Part shown: in pieces, positions 18,383 to 27,082 of the stretch
Numbering within the stretch: position 1 is the first letter of the stretch
Layout: every line of letters starts with the position of its first letter
NCBI GenBank assembly: GCA_016707885.1
Contig: JADJGU010000001.1
Span: forward strand, 1,119,501 to 1,183,500
DNA: 64,000 bases
Reading direction: 5' to 3'
Origin: Sphingomonadales bacterium
GTDB taxonomy: Bacteria > Pseudomonadota > Alphaproteobacteria > Sphingomonadales > Sphingomonadaceae
Program-made: the position numbers and the translations under genes
The notes under the pieces: model-generated
Seen by the model: the letters and a program-made list of their open reading frames with translations, nothing else
What the model was told of the DNA's origin: nothing
Databases searched by the model: none

Positions 18383-19222
18383 TCAGCCTTCTGCGGCCAT
18401 CTTGGCTTCGATGTGGCCAAGGCGATCAATTTCGCAGCGCACGACGTCGCCTGCCTTCAGGAACTGGCGCGGGTCCATGGCCGCGCCCACGCCGCCCGGA
18501 GTGCCGGTGAACAGGCAATCGCCCGGCTCGAGCGTCATCCCGACCGAGAGATGCTCAACCTGCTGCCAGATGTTGAACACGAGGTGCTTGCTGTTCGAAT
18601 CCTGCCGCTTCTCGCCATTGACGAAGCAGCGCAGGCCCAGATCGTGCGGATCACCCACCTCATCGGCTGTCACGATCCAGGGGCCCATCGGTGCATGGGT
18701 GTCGAAACTCTTGCCGAGCGACCATTGCGGCCCGGCATGCTGCCACATCCGCTCGGTCACATCATTGCCAACGCAATAGCCAAAGATCGCTGAAGGGGCG
18801 TCGTCCACACCCAGATGCTTGCCGCCCTTGCCGATCACCGCAACCAGTTCGACCTCATAATCATTGGTCATCGTGCCGGTGGCGATTTCGATATCGTTAT
18901 AAGGGGCATTAACGCTCGTCTGTGCCTTGGTGAACCAGACCTGCCGTTGCGGCGTTTCCATCTTCGATTCTTCGATATGGTCGGCATAGTTGAGGCCGAT
19001 CGCGAAGATTTTGCCAGGGCGTTGCACCGGCGCTTCCAGCTTCACCGAAGCCAGCGGGACCCCGCTGCCAGCACCTGCCTTGGCTTCGAGCGCTGGTTTC
19101 AGCTTTTCCCAATCGCGGATCAGGTCGATCATCGTGCCATCGACACCGCTGTCGATGATGGCATCGCCAACGATAATGCCGGTGCGGGTCTGGCCATTGG
19201 CCGTATAGGTTGCGAGTTTCAT
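18383..19222 (-). CDS. Fumarylacetoacetate hydrolase-family protein
   Basis: A 279-residue FAH-superfamily enzyme; family members hydrolyse, hydrate or decarboxylate 2,4-diketo acids or 2-hydroxydienoates from ring cleavage. The family core is visible: FAIGLNYADHIEE, then TNDYEVELVAVIGKGG with the metal-binding Glu cluster, then FGYCVGNDVTERMWQ, and GDCLFTGTPGGVG near the end. ATG 19222 is taken as start, because the longer frame upstream runs into the dioxygenase gene and is unrelated to the family. It overlaps the dioxygenase stop by 4 bp. With that neighbour it probably processes the meta-cleavage product. Exact reaction unknown. Confidence 0.87.
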   Translation of the reverse strand: MKLATYTANGQTRTGIIVGDAIIDSGVDGTMIDLIRDWEKLKPALEAKAGAGSGVPLASVKLEAPVQRPGKIFAIGLNYADHIEESKMETPQRQVWFTKAQTSVNAPYNDIEIATGTMTNDYEVELVAVIGKGGKHLGVDDAPSAIFGYCVGNDVTERMWQHAGPQWSLGKSFDTHAPMGPWIVTADEVGDPHDLGLRCFVNGEKRQDSNSKHLVFNIWQQVEHLSVGMTLEPGDCLFTGTPGGVGAAMDPRQFLKAGDVVRCEIDRLGHIEAKMAAEG

Positions 19223-20238
19223 GCGGGATTTCCTTTGGGCTGGCGGCTGAACAGCCGTTTGATGCGGATATTGAGAGCGGTGAAAAAGGCGACGAGCCCC
19301 GGCGGGGGTGGCATCTTGCCAGCAAACATCGGGTGCGGCGCACCCCATTGCACGGCCAAAAGTGCGCTCATCGGCTGCTTCTGCGGCGGATCGTCGGCGG
19401 TGAACAGGTCGCCATCGGTCCAATGCTCGAGCTCGTTTCCGAACGGGTCTTTCCAATAGTCGAACACTTGGCTGCCCATGATGTGGCGGCCTACGCCCCA
19501 TGCGGCCTCGCGCTTCCTAGATTTGAGGTGTTGGTGCCCAAGCATCAGGTCATCCAGATTGGCGACTTCGAACGCGGCGTGGAGCAGCCCGAGCGGTCCC
19601 GGCAATTGGGCAAGAAAAAGTGTGTGGTGGTCGGCAGGCTTGTCGCCGCGGTCGCAGCGCATGAACGCACCCAAAGGCACGTCCTTTGCCGCCTCCACCT
19701 CGTCGGATGTCAGAAACCCGAAGCGGTCCTTGTACCATTTTTCCGAAATACGAAAATCGCGCACCTTCAATACGGCATGGCCGATGCGGCGGACATGTGC
19801 CGGCGCTGCATCAAGACGCACTGTCGAGCGGAACCGCGGCTTGGCGGCGGCGGTATTGCGTAGCGGGTCGGCGATGGGCAGCGAAGCTTTACCGTTCGAC
19901 TGGCCAGCAACGACTTCGACGCCATAGCCATCGGGATCGGTCAGGCGAATGATTTTGCCACCACCGGGCTCATTCAAATCCTCAACCGCGAGACCTTCAG
20001 CCGCAGCCAGCGTTTCCAGATCGGCAATCGTTTCCGCACGAAAGCCGACTGCGAGGAATTTGGCATCGCCCGGCTCGGTCACATGGACGAAGGGCCGCCC
20101 GTCGCTACCTCTACCGTAAAGTCGGCCGCCCTCTTCAAATATGTGCATCCCGAAATCTTCAAGGAATGACTGCATCGCATCAAGGTCAGGTGCCGCGAAA
20201 CGCACATGCGCAATGTCGTCGATCTTGATGATCGGCAT
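19219..20238 (-). CDS. Two-domain VOC extradiol dioxygenase
   Basis: A 339-residue type I extradiol dioxygenase-like protein with two VOC modules (about residues 5-115 and 150-275) and a 60-residue C-terminal extension. The usual Fe(II) triad can be placed at His154 (RIGHAVLKV), His220 (LLHAAFEV) and Glu271 (NELEHWTDG), and the catalytic-type His205 region ADHHTLFL is present. Such enzymes open catechol-like rings next to the diol with oxygen. It is first in the operon, and its upstream region contains the paired TetR-type operators. The substrate is not predictable; the VOC group that resembles 2,3-dihydroxyaryl or p-cumate-type dioxygenases is the closest fit. Confidence 0.87.
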   Translation of the reverse strand: MPIIKIDDIAHVRFAAPDLDAMQSFLEDFGMHIFEEGGRLYGRGSDGRPFVHVTEPGDAKFLAVGFRAETIADLETLAAAEGLAVEDLNEPGGGKIIRLTDPDGYGVEVVAGQSNGKASLPIADPLRNTAAAKPRFRSTVRLDAAPAHVRRIGHAVLKVRDFRISEKWYKDRFGFLTSDEVEAAKDVPLGAFMRCDRGDKPADHHTLFLAQLPGPLGLLHAAFEVANLDDLMLGHQHLKSRKREAAWGVGRHIMGSQVFDYWKDPFGNELEHWTDGDLFTADDPPQKQPMSALLAVQWGAPHPMFAGKMPPPPGLVAFFTALNIRIKRLFSRQPKGNPA

Positions 20239-20261
20239 CGCATTTCCTCTCCGAGTCGTTA

Positions 20262-20304
20262 TTGACTAATTGGTCAAATAGATTGCAATTGACCATTCGG
20301 TCAA
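20262..20304 (+). promoter_or_regulatory. Twin palindromic operators, divergent TetR/dioxygenase
   Basis: Two palindromes lie in the 79-bp divergent region: TTGACTAATTGGTCAA at 20262-20277 and TTGACCATTCGGTCAA at 20289-20304. They share the pattern TTGAC-N6-GTCAA and their centres are 27 bp apart. The right site ends 13 bp before the TetR start; the left one begins 24 bp before the dioxygenase start. This is the expected arrangement for autoregulation by the TetR protein and control of the operon. Confidence 0.75.
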
Positions 20305-20317
20305 GTAAGAATTGTGC

Positions 20318-20950
20318 ATGGCCAGTCAGACTGAACTTTCACCCCGCTCCGCCCGCACCCGCGCTGCCTTGATAGCGGCAGGCTTCGAGCTTCTGGTTGA
20401 GCGCCCGATCGATGCTATTCCGATCGATGATGTTGTGGCTAAAGCAGGCGTCGCAAAAGGCAGCTTCTTCAACCATTTCGCTGATAAACAAGCCTTTGCA
20501 AATGCCATCGCCACCGAAGTGCGGCTGGAAGTCGAGACATTGGTGACGCGGGCTAATGCAGGAATAGAAGATCCCGTCGAAAGGATTGCGGGCGGTATGC
20601 GCATCGCTGCCACATTCGCGCTCACTCAGCCCAAGCGAACAGCCGTCCTGTTGCGCAGTCAGGGTTCATCGACGGCGCGCAGGCATCCACTGAACAGTGG
20701 ACTCCGCGTTGATATCGAGGCGGCGGTGGAGCAGGGCTTGCTTCGCCATGAAGCCAGAGAGAGCGGGTTGCTCTATTGGCTTGGCTTGTGTCAGGCGGTT
20801 ATGACCAACATCATCGAAGTAAAGCCGAGCAAAGAGGCATTTCGCAAACGATTGGCGGAAATTCTAATATTAGGCCTGACCGGCCTTGGTGTTCCGGAAG
20901 CACGGGCAGCCCAAATTGCCAAAGACATGGCACCTGCAAAATTGTCTTAA
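20318..20950 (+). CDS. TetR-family transcriptional regulator
   Basis: A 210-residue TetR regulator. The N-terminal DNA-binding domain covers about residues 10-60, with the helix-turn-helix as IDDVVAKAGVAKGSFFNHFADK, followed by a divergent ligand-binding domain. ATG 20318 is preferred; a TTG two codons upstream is possible. It is transcribed away from the extradiol operon and sits beside two TTGAC-N6-GTCAA palindromes. I infer that it represses the aromatic operon and responds to a pathway compound. It converges on the YeiH-like gene with only 28 bp between the stops, and no terminator hairpin is obvious there. Confidence 0.9.
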   Translation: MASQTELSPRSARTRAALIAAGFELLVERPIDAIPIDDVVAKAGVAKGSFFNHFADKQAFANAIATEVRLEVETLVTRANAGIEDPVERIAGGMRIAATFALTQPKRTAVLLRSQGSSTARRHPLNSGLRVDIEAAVEQGLLRHEARESGLLYWLGLCQAVMTNIIEVKPSKEAFRKRLAEILILGLTGLGVPEARAAQIAKDMAPAKLS

Positions 20951-20978
20951 ATTCTAACCTATCAAAAAGCGCTAGATT

Positions 20979-22034
20979 TCAAAGAAACATGACCACAAAG
21001 AACAAGGCTGACAGGAAGCTGACAACGGTGGCGCTCAGTACCGGTATTGTTGCGCGCCATCCCATATCGAGCAACAGGTCCATCCGGCTTCGCATCGCGG
21101 TGGCGGTGACCGCGAGCAGAAGCAGTCCCTTAGAGGCCGACAGTGCGAACGCTGCATATTCCGCCGGAATGGGAACGAGCGAGTTCAATGCAACGGTTGC
21201 GAGGAATGCCGTGATGAACCAGGGCAAAGCCAGGCGACGCCACTTGGCTTGTCCCGCAGGTGCGCCAGACGTTCCGATCGCCAGAGTGACCAGTGCGACA
21301 ATCGGCGCGAGCAGCGCGACGCGTGCGAGCTTGACGATTGTCGCATAGCTGCCCGCCGGATCGGAAAAGGCATAGCCACCGCCAATCGCCTGCGCGACAT
21401 CATGAATCGAAGCGCCGATGAGGAAGCCCGCCTGCTGATCGCTCAAGGCGAAATAGGAGGCGAGGATCGGATAGACCGACATGGCGAGCGCGCTCGCCAG
21501 CGATATGCCAACCAATGTCAGCGCGAACTGGGCCTGCGACAGCCGGTCCTTGCCAATCACCCCATACAGCGCGAGCGCGGCACTCGCGCCGCAAATCGCC
21601 GTTGCGCCACCCGCGAGCAGACCGGCAAAGCTCGATTGGCCAAAAAGACGTGCGCTCGCAATGCCGACGAATAAGGTGAGGCCCATCACGACGACCAGTG
21701 CCAGAAAGGGCGTCACCCCCAATGCGCCGATCTGCATTAAGGTGACCTGAAAGCCGAGGATCACAATGCCCCAGCGCAAACAGGTGCGCGAGGCGAAATC
21801 GAGGCCCTTATGCGTCCGCGTATCACGGGCAATGAAGCTTAGCGACAGGCCGACCAACAGGCCGAGCAGGATGATCGGAAAATGATAATGTTCGGATAGC
21901 CACGCCGCCGCCGCCGAGGCGACACCGCAAATGGCAAGGCCGGGAAAGAGCGAATCCTTGATCGGCACGTCGCCCGAAGCCTGACCCTGTTCGGCCAGAT
22001 GCATTTCGCCGAAAAGATCGCCGCCATAGGGCAT
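20979..22034 (-). CDS. YeiH/PSE-family anion (sulfite/sulfate) exporter
   Basis: A 351-residue polytopic protein of the YeiH / putative sulfate exporter family, with about ten hydrophobic helices. The family-specific pieces LRWGIVILGFQVTL, GGATAICGASAALAL and IGASIHDVAQAIGGGYAF are all present. The N-terminal 25 residues are polar. Relatives are found near sulfonate and taurine degradation genes, where they are thought to remove sulfite or sulfate released from the substrate. Here it follows an MFS porter, TonB receptor and Gfo/Idh gene on the same strand, and across the divergent promoter is an SsuD-like monooxygenase. This supports release of inorganic sulfur by the cluster. Transport direction is inferred. 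Confidence 0.82.
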   Translation of the reverse strand: MPYGGDLFGEMHLAEQGQASGDVPIKDSLFPGLAICGVASAAAAWLSEHYHFPIILLGLLVGLSLSFIARDTRTHKGLDFASRTCLRWGIVILGFQVTLMQIGALGVTPFLALVVVMGLTLFVGIASARLFGQSSFAGLLAGGATAICGASAALALYGVIGKDRLSQAQFALTLVGISLASALAMSVYPILASYFALSDQQAGFLIGASIHDVAQAIGGGYAFSDPAGSYATIVKLARVALLAPIVALVTLAIGTSGAPAGQAKWRRLALPWFITAFLATVALNSLVPIPAEYAAFALSASKGLLLLAVTATAMRSRMDLLLDMGWRATIPVLSATVVSFLSALFFVVMFL

Positions 22035-22112
22035 CGAATCCCAATCGGGGCGCTGTTTCTGTGGTGGCTGCTGGTCGAGAGCGGGTTGGGTTCGGTCATC
22101 TTTCGTCCAGGT

Positions 22113-23336
22113 TCAGCTGCGCCGGATTTCCGGTAGCAGCGTATGTAGCCACGCAAGCGCCAGCAGATAGGATATGGCGGCGAAGATGAACAGGGGGGTG
22201 AAGCCCAGCCCGGCGGTCAGAACCATTCCGGTAACAAGCTGAATCAGCGCGCCGCCCATGTTGCCCATAAAAGCGCCGAAGGCCGTTACGCGGCCGACCT
22301 TAGACCTCGGTACGACATCGGTAATCGTCGAGAAGATCGACAGCGAGAAACCCTGATGCCCTGCCATCACGACGCCCATCATGATTGCAACCGGCCAGAA
22401 GCTGTCGAGTTGCAACACGAAGGGCAGCGGGGTGACGATCAGCGCCGATACCAGCATCACAGACTTGCGCACCCGGTTGACGCTCCAGCCCTTTTCGAGC
22501 AGCCGGGTCGAAATCCATCCCGCAAACAGCGCGCCTGCACCGGAACCGAGAAAAGCGATGGCGAGCGGTATCGCAAGCTCTTCGGAACTGAGGCCATAGG
22601 TCTTGCGGTAGAAATCGGGCAGCCAGAAGCCCATCAGCCACCAGGTCGCATCGGACAGCGCCTTCGCGATCACAATTGCCCAGGTGCGGCGGTCAGTAAG
22701 GATCGGGCCATAAGGCGCGCCATCGTCGGAGAAATCGAGCTTCTCGTCCTCGGCCTTGTCATCAAAGGTAATGCCGCGGGCGAACCAGAGCCAGAGCGCC
22801 AGCGTGATAAATCCCGCAACGCCGCCGAACACCAGCGCCCCGCGCCAGCCCATAGTTGCCGCCATTACCGGAATGAAAAAGGGCATGCTGATCGTACCCA
22901 GCCCGGCAATCGCGGTGCCGACGCCAAAGGCGAAACTGCGCTTGTCGGGCGGGAAGAGTGTAGCGACCGTCTTGATTGTCAGCGGCGTCTGCACCGCTTC
23001 AGTGGCGCCCAACCCGATGCGCGCGCCAACGACCTGCCATGCCGCCATAGCCCAGCCATGCGCCATTGCGGCAAAACTCCAGGTTGTGACGCCCGTAATC
23101 ATCGAACGCCAGACACCGAGTTTGTCGACCAGCCAGCCGGTAAACAGGAAAGAGAAGGCCGCCGCCATTTGGGTGACGAAAGCGAGATTGCCGAAATCCT
23201 CGTCGGTCCAGCCAAAATCGGCCGACATATCGGGCTTCAAAATCGCGATGATCGGTCGGTCCATCGCGTTGAAGATGCCCGCGACACAGAGCAGCCCGAA
23301 CAGGGTCCAGCGCAATTGCGGCGTGATGACTTTCAT
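22113..23336 (-). CDS. MFS transporter, anion:cation symporter (ACS) type
   Basis: A 407-residue, 12-helix major facilitator protein. The N-terminus (FNAMDRPIIAILKPDMSADF) and the loop WLVDKLGVWRSM resemble the ACS subfamily, which takes up organic anions such as hexuronates, glucarate and phthalate. ATG 23336 has a strong GGGGGGAGAG ribosome site about 7 bp upstream, so it is preferred over an upstream in-frame start. In this cluster it is the probable inner-membrane importer for the substrate delivered by the TonB receptor. A preference for an anionic sugar would fit a sulfonated sugar. Substrate not proven by sequence. Confidence 0.85.
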   Translation of the reverse strand: MKVITPQLRWTLFGLLCVAGIFNAMDRPIIAILKPDMSADFGWTDEDFGNLAFVTQMAAAFSFLFTGWLVDKLGVWRSMITGVTTWSFAAMAHGWAMAAWQVVGARIGLGATEAVQTPLTIKTVATLFPPDKRSFAFGVGTAIAGLGTISMPFFIPVMAATMGWRGALVFGGVAGFITLALWLWFARGITFDDKAEDEKLDFSDDGAPYGPILTDRRTWAIVIAKALSDATWWLMGFWLPDFYRKTYGLSSEELAIPLAIAFLGSGAGALFAGWISTRLLEKGWSVNRVRKSVMLVSALIVTPLPFVLQLDSFWPVAIMMGVVMAGHQGFSLSIFSTITDVVPRSKVGRVTAFGAFMGNMGGALIQLVTGMVLTAGLGFTPLFIFAAISYLLALAWLHTLLPEIRRS

Positions 23337-23399
23337 GCGCTTCTCTCCCCCCTTGTCCGGTATAATCATGTACAGCAGTTTATAGGCTGTGAAAGCAAT

Positions 23400-23427
23400 A
23401 AGGGCCGGGAATTGCTGCCCGGCCCTT
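23400..23427 (-). terminator. Hairpin terminator after the TonB receptor gene
   Basis: The perfect 10-bp stem AAGGGCCGGG / CCCGGCCCTT with an 8-base loop begins 24 bp beyond the receptor stop codon. On the minus strand it is followed by TATTGCTTTC, a weak T-rich tail, so it may allow partial read-through into the MFS gene. Confidence 0.7.
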
Positions 23428-23451
23428 TGATTGATTGCGACCCGGTCGGGC

Positions 23452-25836
23452 TCAGTTTGCGCCGAAATTCACGCGGGCGGTAATGCCGAAATAACGGTCG
23501 GCCTCGCGCGGAATGATATAGCGGAATGCACCGCCCGGTCCGCCCGAGACAATCGACGACGCAAAGCTCTTGTCGAACAAATTCTTCACCTGCAACGCGA
23601 CACGCCAGCCATCATTCTGGTCGACCAGAGCAGCGGACAGATCGACGATCGCATAACCATCTACGGTCGAACCGCGACGCACAGCCGGGTTGGCTGACAG
23701 TTCGTAGATCTGGTCAGACTGCATCGCCAGTTGTCCGTTCAGTTCCACATTGGCAAAGCCACCGGTTTCGATGGTCCAGTCAAAACCAGTCGCGAATTTC
23801 CACTCGGGTGCATTGGCCAGAGGCGTGCCAGAGGGGATTAGGTCCGCCGGGTTCGCTCCGGGGGGAAGCAGGAACTGTTCAACCTTCGCCTTGTTATAGG
23901 CAAGCCCTGCATTGACCGAGAAATTGTCGGCAGGTGTAGCAACCAGTTCAAGCTCAAAGCCCTGCGTGGAAACCGAGCCGGCGTTGATCAGGCGAGTAGT
24001 GCGAACGCCGTTGACAAAGTCGGGGCTGTTGGCCTGATAATTTTTGTACTTCGCATAATAGGCCGCCAGATTGACGATCAAAGCTCCTTCGAGGAAGCTG
24101 TTCTTCAGCCCAGCTTCAAACGCGTTCACCGTTTCGGGTTCGATCACATTGGTGTGTACCGTCGCCATATTGTAGAACACGTTATAGGCGGGGCCCTTAT
24201 AGCCGCGGGTGTAGCTCAGATAGGCCATATTGTCGTCGGTCAGGTCAATTTGAACAGCGGCCTTGCCGGAGAAGTTGTCATTCTTCGTATTGGCTGTGAA
24301 CGGGATGCCATTTGGTGCCCCAGCGAGGAAACCGGTGCCAGGCGCAGGAACCAGCGCACCATTATTGTAAACGCCGGCGTCAAAGCTTCCGCCCACACCA
24401 GGGCCTGCCAGAGTTGTCCGGCGGATGTGATAGATGTTCAACTTGTCCTGCGTCCAGCGCAGCCCGCCAATGAAGCGGAGGTCATCCGAAATATTGAACG
24501 TCGCTTGTCCGAATACCGCGAAATTCTTGAACACCGAACCGAAATCGGCGGTTCCCGAAGGCGTAAGAGTTGGTCCCGCCCCAACTGCACCGCAAGGTGT
24601 CAGAACAGTCGGCCGAGGATTGATCTCGCACGTGATGACGTTCCGCGTGAATGTCCGGTCGCTATCCGCTTTTGAATAATATGCCCCCAAAACATATTCA
24701 AGAAACTGACCGGTAGGTGAGGCAACGCGGAGCTCCTGCGTGAAGGTGCTGCTTGTCTGCGGGCCAAAATCGTGGAGCTGTGCCAGCCCGACGCGACCGG
24801 GGGAGCCCGTAAACTGAAGCTGGTCAGCATAAGCGCGGTCGAGCCAGTCACCATCGCGGATTTCGGTATTATCCCATCCACGGTAGGAGGTGATGGAAGT
24901 CAACACATGCTCGCCAAGCTCAACATCTGCTTGCAACGAAACGCCCCAACTTTCTTCTTGGGTCGCTGTCACGAGATTTTGGGCGACACGACGGGTCCGA
25001 TCGCCGTCGATACCGGTGAGCGCCAACGCAGCAGCGGGCAGCGCGTTGCCCGGCGTCGTGCCGATGATTTCGGCGCAGCAATCATCCTTTGCCTTGCGCC
25101 AGTCGCCGCGCAGCAGCACGGATACTGTGTCGCCTAAATCAGCTTCGATAGCGCCACGAAAGCCATAATGCTTGTAGCCGTTGACCTTGCGATTCAGCGT
25201 GATGTTCTGGATGTTGCCATCATATTCGCTATAATAGCCGGTGAAGCGTGAGCGGACATTTTCGCCCAGTGGCAGGTTGATCGTCGCGCGACCACGATAT
25301 TCTTCCTTGGTGAAATAGGAGGCTTCGACGGTGCCTTCAAAGTCGTTTGAAGGCCGTTTGGTTACAATCGAGACCACACCTGCAGACGCATTCTTCCCGA
25401 ACAATGTGCCCTGCGGCCCACGCAACACTTCGATACGCTCGACATCGGCCAGATCGGTGAAGCCTTCGCCCGCACGGCTGAGCACTACGCCATCGAGTAC
25501 GGCGGCAACCGAGGGTTCGGCAGCGATCGAGAAGTTGATCGTGCCAACACCGCGCAGGAACAGCGCTTGGTTCAGCGTCGTGCCCGATTTGCGGAAGTTC
25601 AGGCTGGGGACCAGATATTGGGCATTTTCGAGCGTCACCGAAGCCGAGTTTGCAATCGCATCACCGCCGATGACAGAGATTGCGAGCGGAACCTCTTGCA
25701 GATTTTCCTCACGCTTCTGCGCGGTAACGATGATTTCCGCTCCCCTGCCGCCTTCGTCTTCTGCCTCTTGCGCAAAAGCGGGGGCGGATGTTGCGATCAG
25801 CGCAAGCGCGCTGCTGGCCAATAATAATGTCTTCAT
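23452..25836 (-). CDS. TonB-dependent outer-membrane receptor
   Basis: A 794-residue TonB-dependent receptor. It has a signal peptide (LLLASSALALIATSAPAFA, cleavage near residue 22), a TonB-box-like EIIVTAQKREENLQEVP, a plug domain ending LRGPQGTLFGKNASAGVVSI, and a C-terminal 22-strand barrel ending in aromatic-rich YFGITARVNFGAN. ATG 25836 is preferred because AGGAGG lies 8 bp upstream; a GTG two codons earlier is too close to it. The FecA-type signalling extension is absent. The gene follows the Gfo/Idh gene by 36 bp and probably shares its message. It would bring the cluster's substrate across the outer membrane. Confidence 0.93.
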   Translation of the reverse strand: MKTLLLASSALALIATSAPAFAQEAEDEGGRGAEIIVTAQKREENLQEVPLAISVIGGDAIANSASVTLENAQYLVPSLNFRKSGTTLNQALFLRGVGTINFSIAAEPSVAAVLDGVVLSRAGEGFTDLADVERIEVLRGPQGTLFGKNASAGVVSIVTKRPSNDFEGTVEASYFTKEEYRGRATINLPLGENVRSRFTGYYSEYDGNIQNITLNRKVNGYKHYGFRGAIEADLGDTVSVLLRGDWRKAKDDCCAEIIGTTPGNALPAAALALTGIDGDRTRRVAQNLVTATQEESWGVSLQADVELGEHVLTSITSYRGWDNTEIRDGDWLDRAYADQLQFTGSPGRVGLAQLHDFGPQTSSTFTQELRVASPTGQFLEYVLGAYYSKADSDRTFTRNVITCEINPRPTVLTPCGAVGAGPTLTPSGTADFGSVFKNFAVFGQATFNISDDLRFIGGLRWTQDKLNIYHIRRTTLAGPGVGGSFDAGVYNNGALVPAPGTGFLAGAPNGIPFTANTKNDNFSGKAAVQIDLTDDNMAYLSYTRGYKGPAYNVFYNMATVHTNVIEPETVNAFEAGLKNSFLEGALIVNLAAYYAKYKNYQANSPDFVNGVRTTRLINAGSVSTQGFELELVATPADNFSVNAGLAYNKAKVEQFLLPPGANPADLIPSGTPLANAPEWKFATGFDWTIETGGFANVELNGQLAMQSDQIYELSANPAVRRGSTVDGYAIVDLSAALVDQNDGWRVALQVKNLFDKSFASSIVSGGPGGAFRYIIPREADRYFGITARVNFGAN

Positions 25837-25872
25837 GTCCACGTCCTCCTAATTCGCCCTGTTACCGGGCGT

Positions 25873-26961
25873 TCAAAATCCCAATTCACTCATCTCCACA
25901 ACACGCTTTTCGCGCGCGCTGATCTCGGCGGCCATGCCGATGGCGACGGCGCGCATGCCGTCTTCGGCGGTCACTTCGACAGGGCCTTCGCCGCGCACGG
26001 CGGCGTTGAATTTCTGATGTTCATAATAGGTCGAGCCATGATGGCTGCCGGCCTTGAGCGCGGTTTCATCGACGGCCACATGGCTGCGCTCAACCGCCTT
26101 GGGCTGGCGAAAGCCGACACGCGGCGAATAGACGAGGCTGCCGTCAGGGATCAGGCAATCGAGCCGGGCCTTATCGCCCACAGCCGTGATTTCTTCCTGA
26201 TTTTCGGCCCCGTCGGCGAACATCGACAGGTCGAGCATGGCACGTACACCATTGGCGAAATCGACCGTGGTGTAGCTGTTGTCGATTATGTCGGGGCGGG
26301 GGCCATCATAGCTTTCGTCGAGATGGTTCACATCCATCGCACCCGAACAATAGACGCGTACCGCTTCCGATTTCGTAATCAGCCGCATCAGGTCAAAGAA
26401 ATGACAGCATTTCTCGACCATCGTGCCGCCGGTGTTTTCCGCAAACCGGTTCCAGTCACCAACCTTGGGCAGGAAAGGAAAACGGTGCTCGCGAATAGAC
26501 AGCATCTGCAGTCTGCCGGTGCGGCCATCATGCACCTGCCGGATGAATTCGGCAGCAGGCGGCATGTAGCGATATTCCATCGCGGTCCAGAACACGCCCG
26601 GCGATTGCGCCGCACGCTCGACAATCCAGCGGGCGTCCTCGATCTTTGTGGCGAGCGGCTTTTCGCACAAAATGTGCAAACCCGCATCAAACAGCGGGAC
26701 TAGGACATCGCGGTGGGTGTAGTTGGGGCTGGCGACGATCACCGCATCGCACAAACCAGAAGCTGCCAGCTCCGCCGAACTTGAAAAGGTCTGCACGTCA
26801 TCAGCCGCAGCGCCCAGCGCATTTTTGGCCCAGCCCAGCGAGCCTTCGGTCGGATCGGCCAATGCCGTGACAACGGCCCCCGGCGTAATCGCCAGGTTTT
26901 GGATATGCTCCACGCCCATCATGCCAGAGCCGACAAGGCCGTAACGAACCGTTTGTGTCAA
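25873..26961 (-). CDS. Gfo/Idh/MocA-family NAD(P)-dependent protein
   Basis: A 362-residue Gfo/Idh/MocA protein. The N-terminal Rossmann fold contains GLVGSGMMGVEH (residues 8-19), the family lysine motif CEKPLA is near residues 99-104, and the C-terminal alpha/beta domain has GGTMVEKCCHFFDLMR in place of the usual G..D.G.H..D. Family members oxidise or reduce sugars and cyclitols. One branch (glycoside hydrolase family GH188) uses bound NAD+ to hydrolyse sulfoquinovosides. The sulfonate-type neighbours make that branch an attractive candidate, but I cannot confirm it from motifs. It is the first gene of the minus-strand arm and has an operator-like site 20 bp upstream of its start. Confidence 0.85.
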   Translation of the reverse strand: MTQTVRYGLVGSGMMGVEHIQNLAITPGAVVTALADPTEGSLGWAKNALGAAADDVQTFSSSAELAASGLCDAVIVASPNYTHRDVLVPLFDAGLHILCEKPLATKIEDARWIVERAAQSPGVFWTAMEYRYMPPAAEFIRQVHDGRTGRLQMLSIREHRFPFLPKVGDWNRFAENTGGTMVEKCCHFFDLMRLITKSEAVRVYCSGAMDVNHLDESYDGPRPDIIDNSYTTVDFANGVRAMLDLSMFADGAENQEEITAVGDKARLDCLIPDGSLVYSPRVGFRQPKAVERSHVAVDETALKAGSHHGSTYYEHQKFNAAVRGEGPVEVTAEDGMRAVAIGMAAEISAREKRVVEMSELGF

Positions 26962-26980
26962 ATTTCCTCTCCGTCCCGCC

Positions 26981-27009
26981 TGACAACGGTGTCTATGACA
27001 GCCTTGTCA
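26981..27009 (+). promoter_or_regulatory. Tandem LacI-type operators, Gfo/Idh-LacI divergent region
   Basis: TGACAACGGTGTCT at 26981-26994 is followed by TGACAGCCTTGTCA at 26996-27009. Both fit TGACA-N4-TGTCW. The first 14-mer is repeated exactly, in inverse orientation, at 28127-28140 before the aldo/keto reductase gene. The pair lies between the Gfo/Idh start and the LacI start. It is a good candidate for the site bound by the adjacent LacI protein. Confidence 0.75.
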
Positions 27010-27082
27010 CAAAATATCGACAGCTTGGCAAGAGGGCAGATTCGACGCTTGCAGATTTCCGCCCGACTGTTACCCAAATGCC

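Noticed and set aside
17397..18779. 460-codon plus-strand frame across the MBL and FAH genes
   Set aside because: It is antisense to two well-supported genes, has no recognisable product and shows high Arg/His/Pro content typical of a shadow frame.
22356..23483. 375-codon plus-strand frame opposite the MFS transporter
   Set aside because: The opposite strand encodes a clear 12-helix transporter with a strong ribosome site; this frame is a composition artefact.
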